From: Deltaproteobacteria bacterium RBG_13_49_15 | Lineage (GTDB): Bacteria; Desulfobacterota; Desulfobacteria; Desulfobacterales; UBA2156 | Length of the DNA: 8,599 nucleotides | Direction of reading: 5' to 3' | Assembly (NCBI GenBank): GCA_001797695.1 | Contig: MGQD01000140.1 | Coordinates: 2,393-10,991 of the forward strand | Part shown: positions 1 to 6,657 of the stretch, piece after piece | Layout of the letters: every line of letters begins with the position of its first letter | Position numbering within the stretch: position 1 is the first letter of the stretch | Notes under the pieces: generated by a model | Databases searched by the model: none | What the model saw: only the letters and a program-made list of their open reading frames with translations | What the model was told of the DNA's origin: nothing | Program-made: the position numbers and the translations under genes

Positions 1-107
1 GGCCGGATATAGTTTAGATTCCCACCAGACTGCTTAAACCCGAGGATAAATCCAGTCGTTGAACTCCCAGTTCTTTGAAAATGGCCGGCGATCCGGGGTT
101 CCGGTCC

Positions 108-1391
108 CTATTTTCTTTTATCTACCGGAACATAATGGTTCAGAACAGAGCCGATGTAAATCTGTCTGGGGCGTGAAAGCCGCCAGTCAGGATCATCCAG
201 GCTTTCTTTCCATTGGGCGATCCAGCCGGGGAGTCTGCCGATGGCAAAGAGGACTGTAAACATGTTTGAGGGAAAACCTATGGCCCTGAGAACGATGCCG
301 CTGTAGAAATCCACGTTGGGGTAGAGATTGTTTTCCTTGAAGAAGTCATCCCGCATGGCGATCTCTTCCAGCTCCATGGCGAGGTCGAGCAGCGGGTCCT
401 TCATATGGAGCTTGTTCAGGAGTTTATGACACATTCCTTTGATGATTTTCGCGCGAGGATCGTAGGTTTTGTAAACCCGATGTCCGAACCCCATCATGCG
501 GAACGGATCCTGTTTTTCTTTGGCGCGTTCAATCAGCCGGCTGACCTTGTACCCACTGGCGTGGACATCGGTCAGCATTTCAATCACAGCCTGGTTCGCT
601 CCGCCATGCAAAGGCCCCCAAAGGGCGGCGATCCCTGCAGATATGGCTGCATAAAGGTTGACCTTCCCGCTGCCTACTACCCTTACCGCCGATGTTGAGC
701 AGTTTTGCTCATGATCCGCGTGGAGGATCCAAAAAACCTCGAGCGCCCGAACCACGTCCTCATCTATCACATACGGTTTTACCGGCGAATCGAACATCAT
801 GTTTAAAAAGTTGGCGCAATAAGCCAGATCCGACCTCGGATAAACCACCTTATGTCCCCTGGATATCTTGTAGGACATGGCCGCCATTGTGCGGACCTTG
901 GCGAGAAGGCGCGTGACGGTGATATTGATCTCCTCTTCCGCCGTCTGAAGCTCAGGGTAAAAACTTCTTGTTGCATTCACCATGGAGGAGAGGATCCCCA
1001 TGGGATGAGAGGCGCGGGGAAAGTTTTGATAAAACAGTTGCATATCCTCATGAACCAGGGAATGGTCATTCAAGAGGACTGAAAACTGATTCAATTCGGC
1101 CCTGTTGGGAAGCCTCCCATTGATCAGAAGATACGCTGTTTCCTTGAAAGTGGAGTATTCGGCCAACTCTTCAATGGGGATACCCCGATAGCGCAGAATC
1201 CCTTTTTCACCATCCATAAAAGTGATGGCGCTTTTGCAGCTCCCCGTATTTCCGAATCCCGGGTCATAAGTGATAAGACCGGTTTTTTTCCGCAGCTCAT
1301 TGATGTCGATGGCTTTTTCTCCTTCGGAGCCGATGATCAACGGAAGCTCATATGTTTTTCCTTCAATTTCTATTCTGACCGATTCGCCCAT
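108..1391 (-). CDS. gltA: Citrate synthase (hexameric GltA type)
   Basis: Condenses acetyl-CoA and oxaloacetate to citrate in the cytoplasm, the entry step of the TCA cycle. With the start chosen here the protein is 427 aa, the same length as E. coli GltA. Seen in the sequence: LWGPLHGGANQA with His262, the citrate synthase signature GFGHRVYKTYDPR with His304, and NVDFYSGIVLRAIGFP with Asp361. These correspond to the known catalytic His-His-Asp triad. The N-terminal small beta domain typical of type II Gram-negative enzymes is present (residues about 1-45). Start choice: an upstream in-frame ATG (1401-1403) lacks a Shine-Dalgarno, whereas the ATG at 1389-1391 has GAGGG five bases upstream. 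The frame ends with TAG at 108-110. The gene is divergent from the next gene and has no visible operon partner on its strand in this window. Confidence 0.96.
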   Translation of the reverse strand: MGESVRIEIEGKTYELPLIIGSEGEKAIDINELRKKTGLITYDPGFGNTGSCKSAITFMDGEKGILRYRGIPIEELAEYSTFKETAYLLINGRLPNRAELNQFSVLLNDHSLVHEDMQLFYQNFPRASHPMGILSSMVNATRSFYPELQTAEEEINITVTRLLAKVRTMAAMSYKISRGHKVVYPRSDLAYCANFLNMMFDSPVKPYVIDEDVVRALEVFWILHADHEQNCSTSAVRVVGSGKVNLYAAISAGIAALWGPLHGGANQAVIEMLTDVHASGYKVSRLIERAKEKQDPFRMMGFGHRVYKTYDPRAKIIKGMCHKLLNKLHMKDPLLDLAMELEEIAMRDDFFKENNLYPNVDFYSGIVLRAIGFPSNMFTVLFAIGRLPGWIAQWKESLDDPDWRLSRPRQIYIGSVLNHYVPVDKRK

Positions 1392-1396
1392 TTTAT

Positions 1397-1401
1397 CCCT
1401 C
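1397..1401 (-). promoter_or_regulatory. Ribosome binding site deciding the gltA start
   Basis: GAGGG on the minus strand lies 5 nt before the ATG at 1389-1391. It would lie inside the coding region if the upstream ATG at 1401-1403 were used. This supports the shorter 427-aa form. Confidence 0.6.
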
Positions 1402-1450
1402 ATGCTCAGTTATGCCATAAATGGAGATTCATTCCCTGATCTGGAGCGCT

Positions 1451-1465
1451 ATTATCTCAGATAAT
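1451..1465. promoter_or_regulatory. Perfect 15-bp palindrome, candidate operator upstream of gltA
   Basis: ATTATCTCAGATAAT is two perfect 7-bp arms around a single central base. It lies 60-74 bp before the gltA start codon and overlaps the best -10-like hexamer for gltA. It is 62 bp or more upstream of the candidate promoter of the opposite gene. The symmetry and position fit a dimeric repressor or activator site. No regulator can be named from the sequence alone. Confidence 0.35.
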
Positions 1466-1477
1466 CGGCTTTTTCAA
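1451..1477 (-). promoter_or_regulatory. Weak candidate gltA promoter
   Basis: On the minus strand TTGAAA (1472-1477) is followed, after a short 15-bp spacer, by GATAAT (1451-1456). Both hexamers are close to the sigma-70 consensus but the spacing is suboptimal. The -10 falls inside the 1451-1465 palindrome. Confidence 0.3.
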
Positions 1478-1526
1478 TGAAAATGATGGGTTTTATAAGA
1501 GCTAACCTTCGGGGGAATGAGTTCTG

Positions 1527-1555
1527 TTTACAGGTGCATCATGGTATGGTAAATT
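1527..1555 (+). promoter_or_regulatory. Candidate sigma-70 promoter for the 1589 gene cluster
   Basis: TTTACA (1527-1532) and TAAATT (1550-1555) are separated by exactly 17 bp. They sit about 35 bp before the start codon at 1589. The -35 matches consensus at 5 of 6 positions and the -10 at 4 of 6. This is the best plus-strand promoter seen in the divergent region. Confidence 0.45.
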
Positions 1556-1588
1556 TTAAGTAAATCCGTTATCGAAAAGGACGAAGAG

Positions 1589-2392
1589 ATGTCATTCAAG
1601 GAAAATCTCCTTAAAAAAATCGAAATCGATCGGTTGGCCGCAAAGGTGATGGATTCCATCGGTTCTCCGGGAAGCGACAGAAAGACGGATCGGGAAACCA
1701 TGCGGCTTCTGATTCAGATGGGACCCCATGACGTGCGGAAGGAACGGGATCTCGAACTCTACATACTAGGCCCGGATGATGCCGGAAGGGAGATTCTCGT
1801 TCTGGACAATGAACTGGCAATTTATTCGACTACCGCCGAAGATGTGGCGTTGCGCAAAAGTCCGACCCTCAAGGAGATGCTCAGCATTCGAAATGCCGTC
1901 AAAATTCTAAATGATAAGGATGTCAAAATCTGCAAGAAAGAGGATTCGGTCCGTCGCATCCGGGAAAACCTTATCAAGGGGATCGATCTTTCCTTTAGCG
2001 TTTCAGATCTCGAAGAGATCGAAAATGATGGAAACGCCTCTCTGGAGAGGATGTACAGCGAGGGGGTGATCCAGTCATTGACCCTTTTTGCAGAACTTCT
2101 CGGATATCTCCCTGCTCCTAAACCTCTTGCAATCAGTCAGTGTCATGTCATCGGAGGACCGGTTCGAAAAGCGAGCGGGGAACAGGGACTGGATCCGGTT
2201 GTGATTTACCATATCATTCATAATGCGTTAATGCTTATCGAAGGCCCCATCGGCATCTTCGACAAGGAAAAGATCGAGGAGATGCATCAGATCGCATCCG
2301 GAAGAAAGAAGAGACCAAAAGAGGGCGCCGCTGTTTTTTCAATATTAAAGGAGGCGGTGATTCTGAAGAAGCCGGGACAGCCAGGTGGATAA
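1589..2392 (+). CDS. Hypothetical protein, unrecognised family, 267 aa
   Basis: I do not recognise a named family. The protein has no signal peptide, no convincing membrane helix and no Cys-based metal motif, so it is probably cytoplasmic. It is rich in charged helical segments. Visible landmarks: an acidic/basic N-terminal helix (residues 1-60), a beta-like stretch ELYILGPDDAGREILVLDNE (about 56-75), KILNDKDVKICKKEDSVRRI (about 106-125), and a hydrophobic C-terminal stretch VVIYHIIHNALMLIEGPIGI (about 206-225) followed by a basic tail. The start is supported by AAAGGA 7 nt upstream and by a candidate promoter at 1527-1555. It is the first gene of a plus-strand run leading to the TrmO-like gene and recD2, separated from the former by 114 bp. 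Real coding is supported by its length, its ribosome binding site and the absence of a comparable competing frame. The function is unknown. Confidence 0.75.
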   Translation: MSFKENLLKKIEIDRLAAKVMDSIGSPGSDRKTDRETMRLLIQMGPHDVRKERDLELYILGPDDAGREILVLDNELAIYSTTAEDVALRKSPTLKEMLSIRNAVKILNDKDVKICKKEDSVRRIRENLIKGIDLSFSVSDLEEIENDGNASLERMYSEGVIQSLTLFAELLGYLPAPKPLAISQCHVIGGPVRKASGEQGLDPVVIYHIIHNALMLIEGPIGIFDKEKIEEMHQIASGRKKRPKEGAAVFSILKEAVILKKPGQPGG

Positions 2393-2417
2393 AAGGATGG
2401 ATCAGGTTGGAAAGACG

Positions 2418-2470
2418 AAAACGCGGAGGATTCATGACGCTCCAATCGAAAAGCGGATTTAACGCGTTTT
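2418..2470 (+). promoter_or_regulatory. Long-loop inverted repeat in the trmO leader
   Basis: AAAACGCG (2418-2425) pairs perfectly with CGCGTTTT (2463-2470), and T/A-rich sequence follows. The 37-nt loop contains most of a GGAGG ribosome binding site and the start of a small ORF. It could be a leader structure or an inefficient terminator. The loop is long, so confidence is low. Confidence 0.2.
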
Positions 2471-2523
2471 TAAAGGGAACTCCGAAATCTCCCTATGAGG
2501 TCGGATATGTCTGCAATATTTAA
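2434..2523 (+). CDS. Possible 29-aa leader ORF overlapping trmO
   Basis: An ATG at 2434 has GGAGG (2425-2429) four bases upstream. It opens a 29-codon frame, MTLQSKSGFNAF... ending in YVCNI, with TAA at 2521-2523. Its last 17 bases overlap the start of the TrmO-like gene in another frame, an arrangement compatible with translational coupling. No similarity is recognised. It may simply be chance, although its ribosome binding site is at least as good as those of its neighbours. Confidence 0.25.
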   Translation: MTLQSKSGFNAFLKGTPKSPYEVGYVCNI

Positions 2524-2929
2524 TATTTTTCCTGTGGGCGTGATTCGAAAAAAAGACGACAGCGTATTCATCGTGATTTACCGGAAATATCGAAGCGCCC
2601 TTATGGGTCTGGGGCAATTTTCCCACATTCAGGTCCTGTATTGGTTCCATAAGAACGACACCCCGGAAGGACGTTCCATGCTGCAGGTTCATCCCTGCAA
2701 CCTCAAGGTCAATCCGCTGACCGGAGTATTTGCCACCCATTCTCCTTTGCGACCCAACCTGATCGGCCTTTCCCTTTGCCGGATCCTGTCGATTCATGGG
2801 TCCGTTATCCGGATCGATGACATTGATGCCTTCAGCGGAAGCCCGGTCATTGACCTCAAATGTTATTTCCCTCTCTCCGGCTCGGAAAACGGTGTTCGTG
2901 TCCCAAGCTGGGAAAGGAGAAAAAAATAG
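2507..2929 (+). CDS. TrmO/TsaA-like tRNA methyltransferase domain protein, 140 aa
   Basis: Members of the TrmO (YaeB/TsaA, UPF0066) family are SAM-dependent. E. coli TrmO N6-methylates the t6A37 base of tRNA-Thr, using a beta-barrel fold unlike other methyltransferases. Seen here: N-terminal FPVGVIRKK (8-16), the family hallmark GVFATHSPLRPNLIGLS (73-89), and DIDAFSGSPVIDLKCY (105-120), matching the usual D-x-x-D-G-T-P-x-x-D-I-K-P-Y pattern. Within the hallmark, His78 and Leu85 replace the commoner Arg and Pro, so SAM binding or substrate choice may differ. At 140 aa it is the bare TsaA domain, like archaeal members, and lacks the C-terminal part of the 235-aa E. coli enzyme. The start at 2507 is preferred because TGAGG lies 6 nt upstream, whereas the ATG at 2495 has no such site. 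The next gene, recD2, begins 4 nt after its stop, so the two are almost certainly co-transcribed. Confidence 0.85.
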   Translation: MSAIFNIFPVGVIRKKDDSVFIVIYRKYRSALMGLGQFSHIQVLYWFHKNDTPEGRSMLQVHPCNLKVNPLTGVFATHSPLRPNLIGLSLCRILSIHGSVIRIDDIDAFSGSPVIDLKCYFPLSGSENGVRVPSWERRKK

Positions 2930-2933
2930 CCGG

Positions 2934-5141
2934 ATGGAAACCGATCTTTCGGGGCAGATTGAGAGAATCACCTACACCAACGAGGAGGACGGTTTCACCA
3001 TCGCTAAGATAAAGGTGACCGGCGCCGGCCGTCTGGTAACCGTGGTGGGGAACCTCCTTGCGCCCACTCCAGGAGAAACGATCCGGATGCAGGGATACTG
3101 GGAAAACCATCCCAAATACGGGGAGCAGTTCCGGATTTCGACATACAAAACCGAGATCCCTGCCACCGTCTACGGAATACGAAAATATCTGGGCTCCGGA
3201 ATGATTAAAGGAATCGGTCCGGTCATGGCCGAACGGATCGTCGAGTTATTCGGAATTAGGACCCTGAAGATCATCGAGCATGAACCCGAAACATTGAACG
3301 AGGTTTCCGGGATCGGGAAAAAGCGGATCGCCATGATCAGGAAGGGGTGGGAGGATCAGCGCGAGATCCGCGATGTGATGCTCTTTTTGCAGACTCATGG
3401 AATCAGCCCGGGATTTGCCGCCAAGATATTTAAAACCTATGGAGACCGGTCGATCGAAATCGTGAAATCGAATCCGTATCGCCTGGCATTCGATATCTAT
3501 GGAGTCGGATTTCTCACGGCAGACCGGATCGCGGAAAAACTGGGGATCCCGAAAGACTCGGAAATGCGCATCGGTGCGGGGATCGTTCACACCCTGCAAC
3601 AGCTCGCTGAAGAGGGGCATGTCTTCTGCCCGTATGACGAACTGCAGGAAAAATGCTGCAACATCCTTTCCGTCGATCCCGGTCATGTGGAGAGGGGGCT
3701 CGAATCCATGGTTCGGGAAAACCGCCTTGTCATCGAGGATCAAACCGACGGGCAAGAAGACCATGAGAAAAGAGCGCGCGGCGTTTTCCTTTTCCGATTT
3801 CACCGTTATGAAACCGGAATCGCCGAGAGAATGAAGACACTCATGAGCTCTCCCAAAACCGTTTGGATCGAAGACTCGGGCAGGGTCGTGGAAAAGGTTC
3901 GAAAAACGCTTTCCATTTCTCTGACGAAAAATCAGACCCATGCAGTGGAGAGCGCGCTGCATCATAAAGTCATGATCATCACGGGAGGACCGGGAACCGG
4001 AAAAACCACGATCATAAACGCCATTCTTAAATTATATTTAAAACAAAAAGCCGTCGTTCATCTCGCCGCACCGACCGGGAGGGCGGCCAAACGGATGAGC
4101 GAAACATCCGGTCATCATGCAAAAACCATACACCGGCTTTTGGAATACAGCATCAAACACGGGGGCTTTCAAAGAAGTGAGCTAAAACCGTTGAAATGCC
4201 ATCTCATTATTGTGGATGAAGCGTCCATGATCGACACGTTTCTGATGTATCATCTCCTGAAAGCCATTCCGGATACGGCGATCCTTATTCTTGTGGGAGA
4301 TGTGGACCAGCTCCCTTCAGTAGGCCCCGGAAACGTCCTCAAAGACATGATCGGTTCGAACGGGGTGCCGGTCGTGATTTTAAGAGAAATATTCAGGCAG
4401 GCTCAGAATAGCCAGATCATCATGAACGCTCACCGGATAAACACGGGAAATTTTCCGAATTTGAGGACTCCAGACCTTTCAGCGCCGGATGCCGATTTTT
4501 ATTTCATCGAACAGGAAGATCCGCAAAAAGTCCTGGAAACCATTATCCGGCTGGTAAAAGAGCGGATTCCCAACCGTTTCGGATTTCATCCGGTGGACGA
4601 TATTCAGGTGCTCTCTCCCATGCACAAGGGGGTCGTCGGGGCGGACAATTTAAACCGCGAACTGCAGCAGGCGCTAAATCCAGGAGAGGAAGGAGTTCGC
4701 AGAGGGACCGCCGCTTTTCGAATGCAGGATAAGGTCATGCAGATCCGGAACAATTACGACAAGGAAGTATTTAACGGGGATATCGGAAAAATCAGCCGGA
4801 TTTTGTCCGATGATCAGGAAGTCATCGTTTCCTTTGACGGCCGGGAGGTGACTTACGATTATTCCGATCTCGACGAACTCGTTTTAGCGTATGCCATTTC
4901 CGTTCATAAATCCCAGGGGTCCGAGTATCCTGCCGTTGTTGTTCCCATGCTCACTCAACATTATATTCTGCTGAAGCGAAACCTAATCTATACGGCGGTA
5001 ACCCGTGCGCAGAAACTTATGATTATGGTTGGAACCCGAAAAGCGCTTGCCATCGGCATCAATAACGATAAAACCCAGAAGCGGTATACCCGTCTGCAAG
5101 TCCGGCTTACTGCGCCAAAAACGCTTATGGTGGTATCATGA
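2934..5141 (+). CDS. recD2: RecD2-family ATP-dependent 5'-3' DNA helicase (RecD/TraA-like)
   Basis: A superfamily 1B helicase of the RecBC-independent RecD2 type, implicated in DNA repair and replication-fork processing. With the start chosen here it is 735 aa, within the usual RecD2 range. Domain order: N-terminal OB-like region (1-75); helix-hairpin-helix repeats around IKGIGPVMAERI (91-102), EVSGIGKKRI (123-132) and IYGVGFLTADRI (188-199); Walker A GGPGTGKTT (351-359); motif Ia AAPTGRAAKR (378-387); Walker B VDEAS (427-431); motif III VGDVDQLPSVGPG (454-466); IFRQ (486-489); and the motif V/VI region ISVHKSQGSE (655-664) and YTAVTRAQK (686-694). The open frame extends further upstream into trmO, but the family N-terminus begins at METDLSGQIERITY. 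AAGGAG lies 14 nt before that ATG, a slightly long spacing. The C-terminus is unusual: after KRYTRLQVRL come ten residues encoded inside a 54-bp repeat (5094-5147). Confidence 0.95.
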   Translation: METDLSGQIERITYTNEEDGFTIAKIKVTGAGRLVTVVGNLLAPTPGETIRMQGYWENHPKYGEQFRISTYKTEIPATVYGIRKYLGSGMIKGIGPVMAERIVELFGIRTLKIIEHEPETLNEVSGIGKKRIAMIRKGWEDQREIRDVMLFLQTHGISPGFAAKIFKTYGDRSIEIVKSNPYRLAFDIYGVGFLTADRIAEKLGIPKDSEMRIGAGIVHTLQQLAEEGHVFCPYDELQEKCCNILSVDPGHVERGLESMVRENRLVIEDQTDGQEDHEKRARGVFLFRFHRYETGIAERMKTLMSSPKTVWIEDSGRVVEKVRKTLSISLTKNQTHAVESALHHKVMIITGGPGTGKTTIINAILKLYLKQKAVVHLAAPTGRAAKRMSETSGHHAKTIHRLLEYSIKHGGFQRSELKPLKCHLIIVDEASMIDTFLMYHLLKAIPDTAILILVGDVDQLPSVGPGNVLKDMIGSNGVPVVILREIFRQAQNSQIIMNAHRINTGNFPNLRTPDLSAPDADFYFIEQEDPQKVLETIIRLVKERIPNRFGFHPVDDIQVLSPMHKGVVGADNLNRELQQALNPGEEGVRRGTAAFRMQDKVMQIRNNYDKEVFNGDIGKISRILSDDQEVIVSFDGREVTYDYSDLDELVLAYAISVHKSQGSEYPAVVVPMLTQHYILLKRNLIYTAVTRAQKLMIMVGTRKALAIGINNDKTQKRYTRLQVRLTAPKTLMVVS

Positions 5142-5147
5142 GCCGAT
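5094..5147 (+). repeat. Repeat A, left copy (54 bp, att-like)
   Basis: Identical to 6872-6925 at 50 of 54 positions, in the same orientation. It covers the last 16 codons of recD2 with its stop. On its minus strand it also encodes RLMIPP-stop, a copy of the C-terminal end of the CULT protein (RLVIPP-stop). It therefore contains the 3' ends of both genes, and it marks the left edge of the 1.8-kb peptidase block. Confidence 0.85.
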
Positions 5148-5217
5148 TTTTCCAAGCGGAGTAAGCGAAAAAATGAATTGTATATCGGCATCATCTGTGA
5201 CCCAAGATATGAGGTCA
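5147..5217 (+). repeat. Repeat B, left copy (71 bp)
   Basis: Matches 6658-6728 at 66 of 71 positions in direct orientation. It abuts repeat A directly. Its last three bases supply the TGA stop of the M6-like lipoprotein on the minus strand. The right arm of the palindrome seen in the other copy is missing here, so this copy looks truncated. Confidence 0.85.
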
Positions 5218-5793
5218 CTCCTTCGGGGCGGCAGTGGCAGCCCTCTCCGGTGAAGTGATGAGAACCTCCATCTCCTCCCTTTTCATTCTTAGGGGAACCA
5301 CCGCGAGCTTGTTCTCCTTATCAACAAAGAGATCTCTCCTTGCCTTTCCAGGTTGAAACGTGGCGTGGGCAAAACGAGCCGCCCCGGGATCAGCGTCCAT
5401 GATCCGGACCGTGCCTGAGCCTTCCATGGCCTCAGGATCCACTTTGAGGATAAGCAGACCTGTATCGGGCATTAGGCTATCGTAGCCGATGGACTGCCGG
5501 TTTTCCAATAGGTAATAGAGACCCCCGTTAAGAGGGATCTTCACCACAAGGAGACTGCCTCCTTTGGCTAAGGGCGCCAAGATCACCCGCTGCTCTTCAC
5601 CGGGTTTGACAATGACCGCCTGGTCCTTGGTGATCCAGCCCAAACGGATCTTGGTAAAGGAAGACAGCCCGGGCGGAGGACCATCTCTCTTGATCAGGTG
5701 GGAAGACATGACATCCCAAGGGCCCATGTACGTGGTGCAATCTTCCCATTTCATCCTCGCCGATGCGTCAGCCTGACGCTCAAAGTCGTAGAG
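5215..5793 (-). CDS. C-terminal part of M6-like metallopeptidase, in frame after a UGA
   Basis: This is the same reading frame as the lipoprotein upstream, continuing after a single UGA (5794-5796). If that codon is read through, the segment is residues 234-425 of a 425-residue protein. It begins LYDFERQADASAR and then has GPWDVMSSH (257-265), resembling the M6 Met-turn region, FTKIRLGWI (279-287), and YYLLENRQSIGYD (326-338) followed by GLLILKVD (345-352). These are recognisable C-terminal hallmarks of M6 (immune inhibitor A-like) peptidases. The first ATG (5752-5754) has GCGAGG immediately against it with no workable spacing, so independent translation is unlikely. The frame stays open over 192 codons with no second lesion. 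The stop codon comes from repeat B. Alternatives are a recent pseudogene half or a read-through product. Confidence 0.7.
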   Translation of the reverse strand, partial: LYDFERQADASARMKWEDCTTYMGPWDVMSSHLIKRDGPPPGLSSFTKIRLGWITKDQAVIVKPGEEQRVILAPLAKGGSLLVVKIPLNGGLYYLLENRQSIGYDSLMPDTGLLILKVDPEAMEGSGTVRIMDADPGAARFAHATFQPGKARRDLFVDKENKLAVVPLRMKREEMEVLITSPERAATAAPKE

Positions 5794-5796
5794 TCA
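5765..5796 (-). promoter_or_regulatory. In-frame UGA plus SECIS-like hairpin (candidate selenocysteine site)
   Basis: The UGA occupies 5794-5796 and is codon 233 counted from the ATG at 6490-6492. On the transcript the palindrome GCGUCAG-G-CUGACGC (5765-5779) begins 14 nt downstream. Drawn with a 3-nt loop it is a perfect 6-bp stem with apical loop GGC, about 20 nt from the UGA. Known bacterial SECIS elements are short hairpins just downstream of UGA with a G near the start of the apical loop, and this fits. A competing hairpin, CCUGAC with GUCAGG, would include the UGA itself. Recoding is an inference. A nonsense mutation beside a chance palindrome remains possible. Confidence 0.4.
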
Positions 5797-6492
5797 GGGG
5801 ACTAGGCGCTGATCCCTATACACACCTCCCAGGGCATGGAAGAAGTCATGGGCGAACATGCCGATGTGAGAATTCTCAGTCCCCACAAAGACCCCTCCGG
5901 AAAACTCCTTGCCGCCCTTTGAGCGAAGGGTTACATACTGCGGATTTCTCCGCACACCTGTTAGCATCCCTGGGTTGGCACAGTAACAGACCATGCCGTA
6001 TCCCTTGTCGGAGACCGTATGAACCCCGGGCACAATGAGCATGTGCTGATAGGCAGCGAAATCCACTTTCTTCTCAAGACCGGTCATGGTGTCCTCGATA
6101 AGTTTCCTTACGCGATTGCGGTCCACCTTGAAATTACTGGAGCTGACCCGATACTCGGAAAGGGAATCGGGCAGAGGCACCCAGCCTGTCATATGGGCAT
6201 TGATCCAGGCACGGCCATAAGATTGGGCCTTGACATAGTCGTTGAGCCGTGTCACGGCCTTGGTCCTGATTTGATCCAAGCTAAGCTGCGGGACTGCGTC
6301 AGGAAACCGGACAGGAACCACTAGGAGGCGGATTTCACCTAGGGCCTGCTGGGACTGGGGACCCAAGATGTCTGTGACCACTGGGTCGCGGTCTTGAGGA
6401 GCTGTGAGAACCTTCTCTCCTGGTCCAGGGGGTGATCCAGTCTGGCAGGCACAGAGAAATAATAGGAAAAGAAGCCATATCCTCCGTTTCAT
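5794..6492 (-). CDS. M6-like metallopeptidase lipoprotein, N-terminal part up to the UGA
   Basis: Probable membrane-anchored, extracytoplasmic zinc-peptidase-like protein. The N-terminus MKRRIWLLFLLFLCACQTGS is a lipoprotein signal: a basic n-region, a hydrophobic core and a lipobox-like LCAC with the lipidated Cys at 16 by this start. A propeptide-like region follows, then LLVVPVRFPD and YVKAQSYGRAWINAHMTGWV, typical of the M6 family (immune inhibitor A-like), and the zinc motif HDFFHALGG (215-223). The usual catalytic Glu of HExxH is Asp216, so activity may be reduced or lost. The frame meets UGA at codon 233 and continues in phase with the M6 C-terminal part. The start is the ATG at 6490-6492, with AGGAGG 7 nt upstream. 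A GTG two codons earlier lies too close to that site. It is the sole gene of the repeat-bounded block and converges with recD2. Confidence 0.75.
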   Translation of the reverse strand: MKRRIWLLFLLFLCACQTGSPPGPGEKVLTAPQDRDPVVTDILGPQSQQALGEIRLLVVPVRFPDAVPQLSLDQIRTKAVTRLNDYVKAQSYGRAWINAHMTGWVPLPDSLSEYRVSSSNFKVDRNRVRKLIEDTMTGLEKKVDFAAYQHMLIVPGVHTVSDKGYGMVCYCANPGMLTGVRRNPQYVTLRSKGGKEFSGGVFVGTENSHIGMFAHDFFHALGGVYRDQRLVP

Positions 6493-6657
6493 AGACACTC
6501 CTCCTCTCTGGCCTTACGAAATATGGATTGTTTCAGTAAGCGTTCATGGCCGACAAACGGAGTTCGGGCGCCAGTCCCCGACCGTAAACCTTTGAACCCT
6601 GAACTTATTTCCACAGTAAATCGCAGACCCTTGAATGATAAAATGATAAGAAGTCGC

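Noticed and set aside
61..73. GAACT-CCC-AGTTC hairpin downstream of gltA as a terminator
   Set aside because: Only a 5-bp stem and no following T run on the minus strand, so it is too weak to call.
3246..3965. A long 239-aa minus-strand ORF inside recD2
   Set aside because: It is antisense to conserved helicase coding sequence and has no recognisable domain.
4988..5218. A minus-strand ORF starting MTSYLGSQMMP, paralleled by another at 6544-6729
   Set aside because: The similarity between the two covers only the 71-bp repeat. Downstream they run into unrelated sequence, one of them antisense to recD2. This is explained as a repeat, not a gene family.
5773..5799. Hairpin CCUGAC / GUCAGG enclosing the UGA as the SECIS
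   Set aside because: The loop is too close to the UGA for a usual bacterial SECIS. The downstream palindrome at 5765-5779 fits better, though the two compete for pairing.
5755..5800. A frameshift between the two M6-like halves
   Set aside because: Counting codons shows the second half is in exactly the same frame. There are 13 codons between the UGA and the next ATG, so the only interruption is the UGA.
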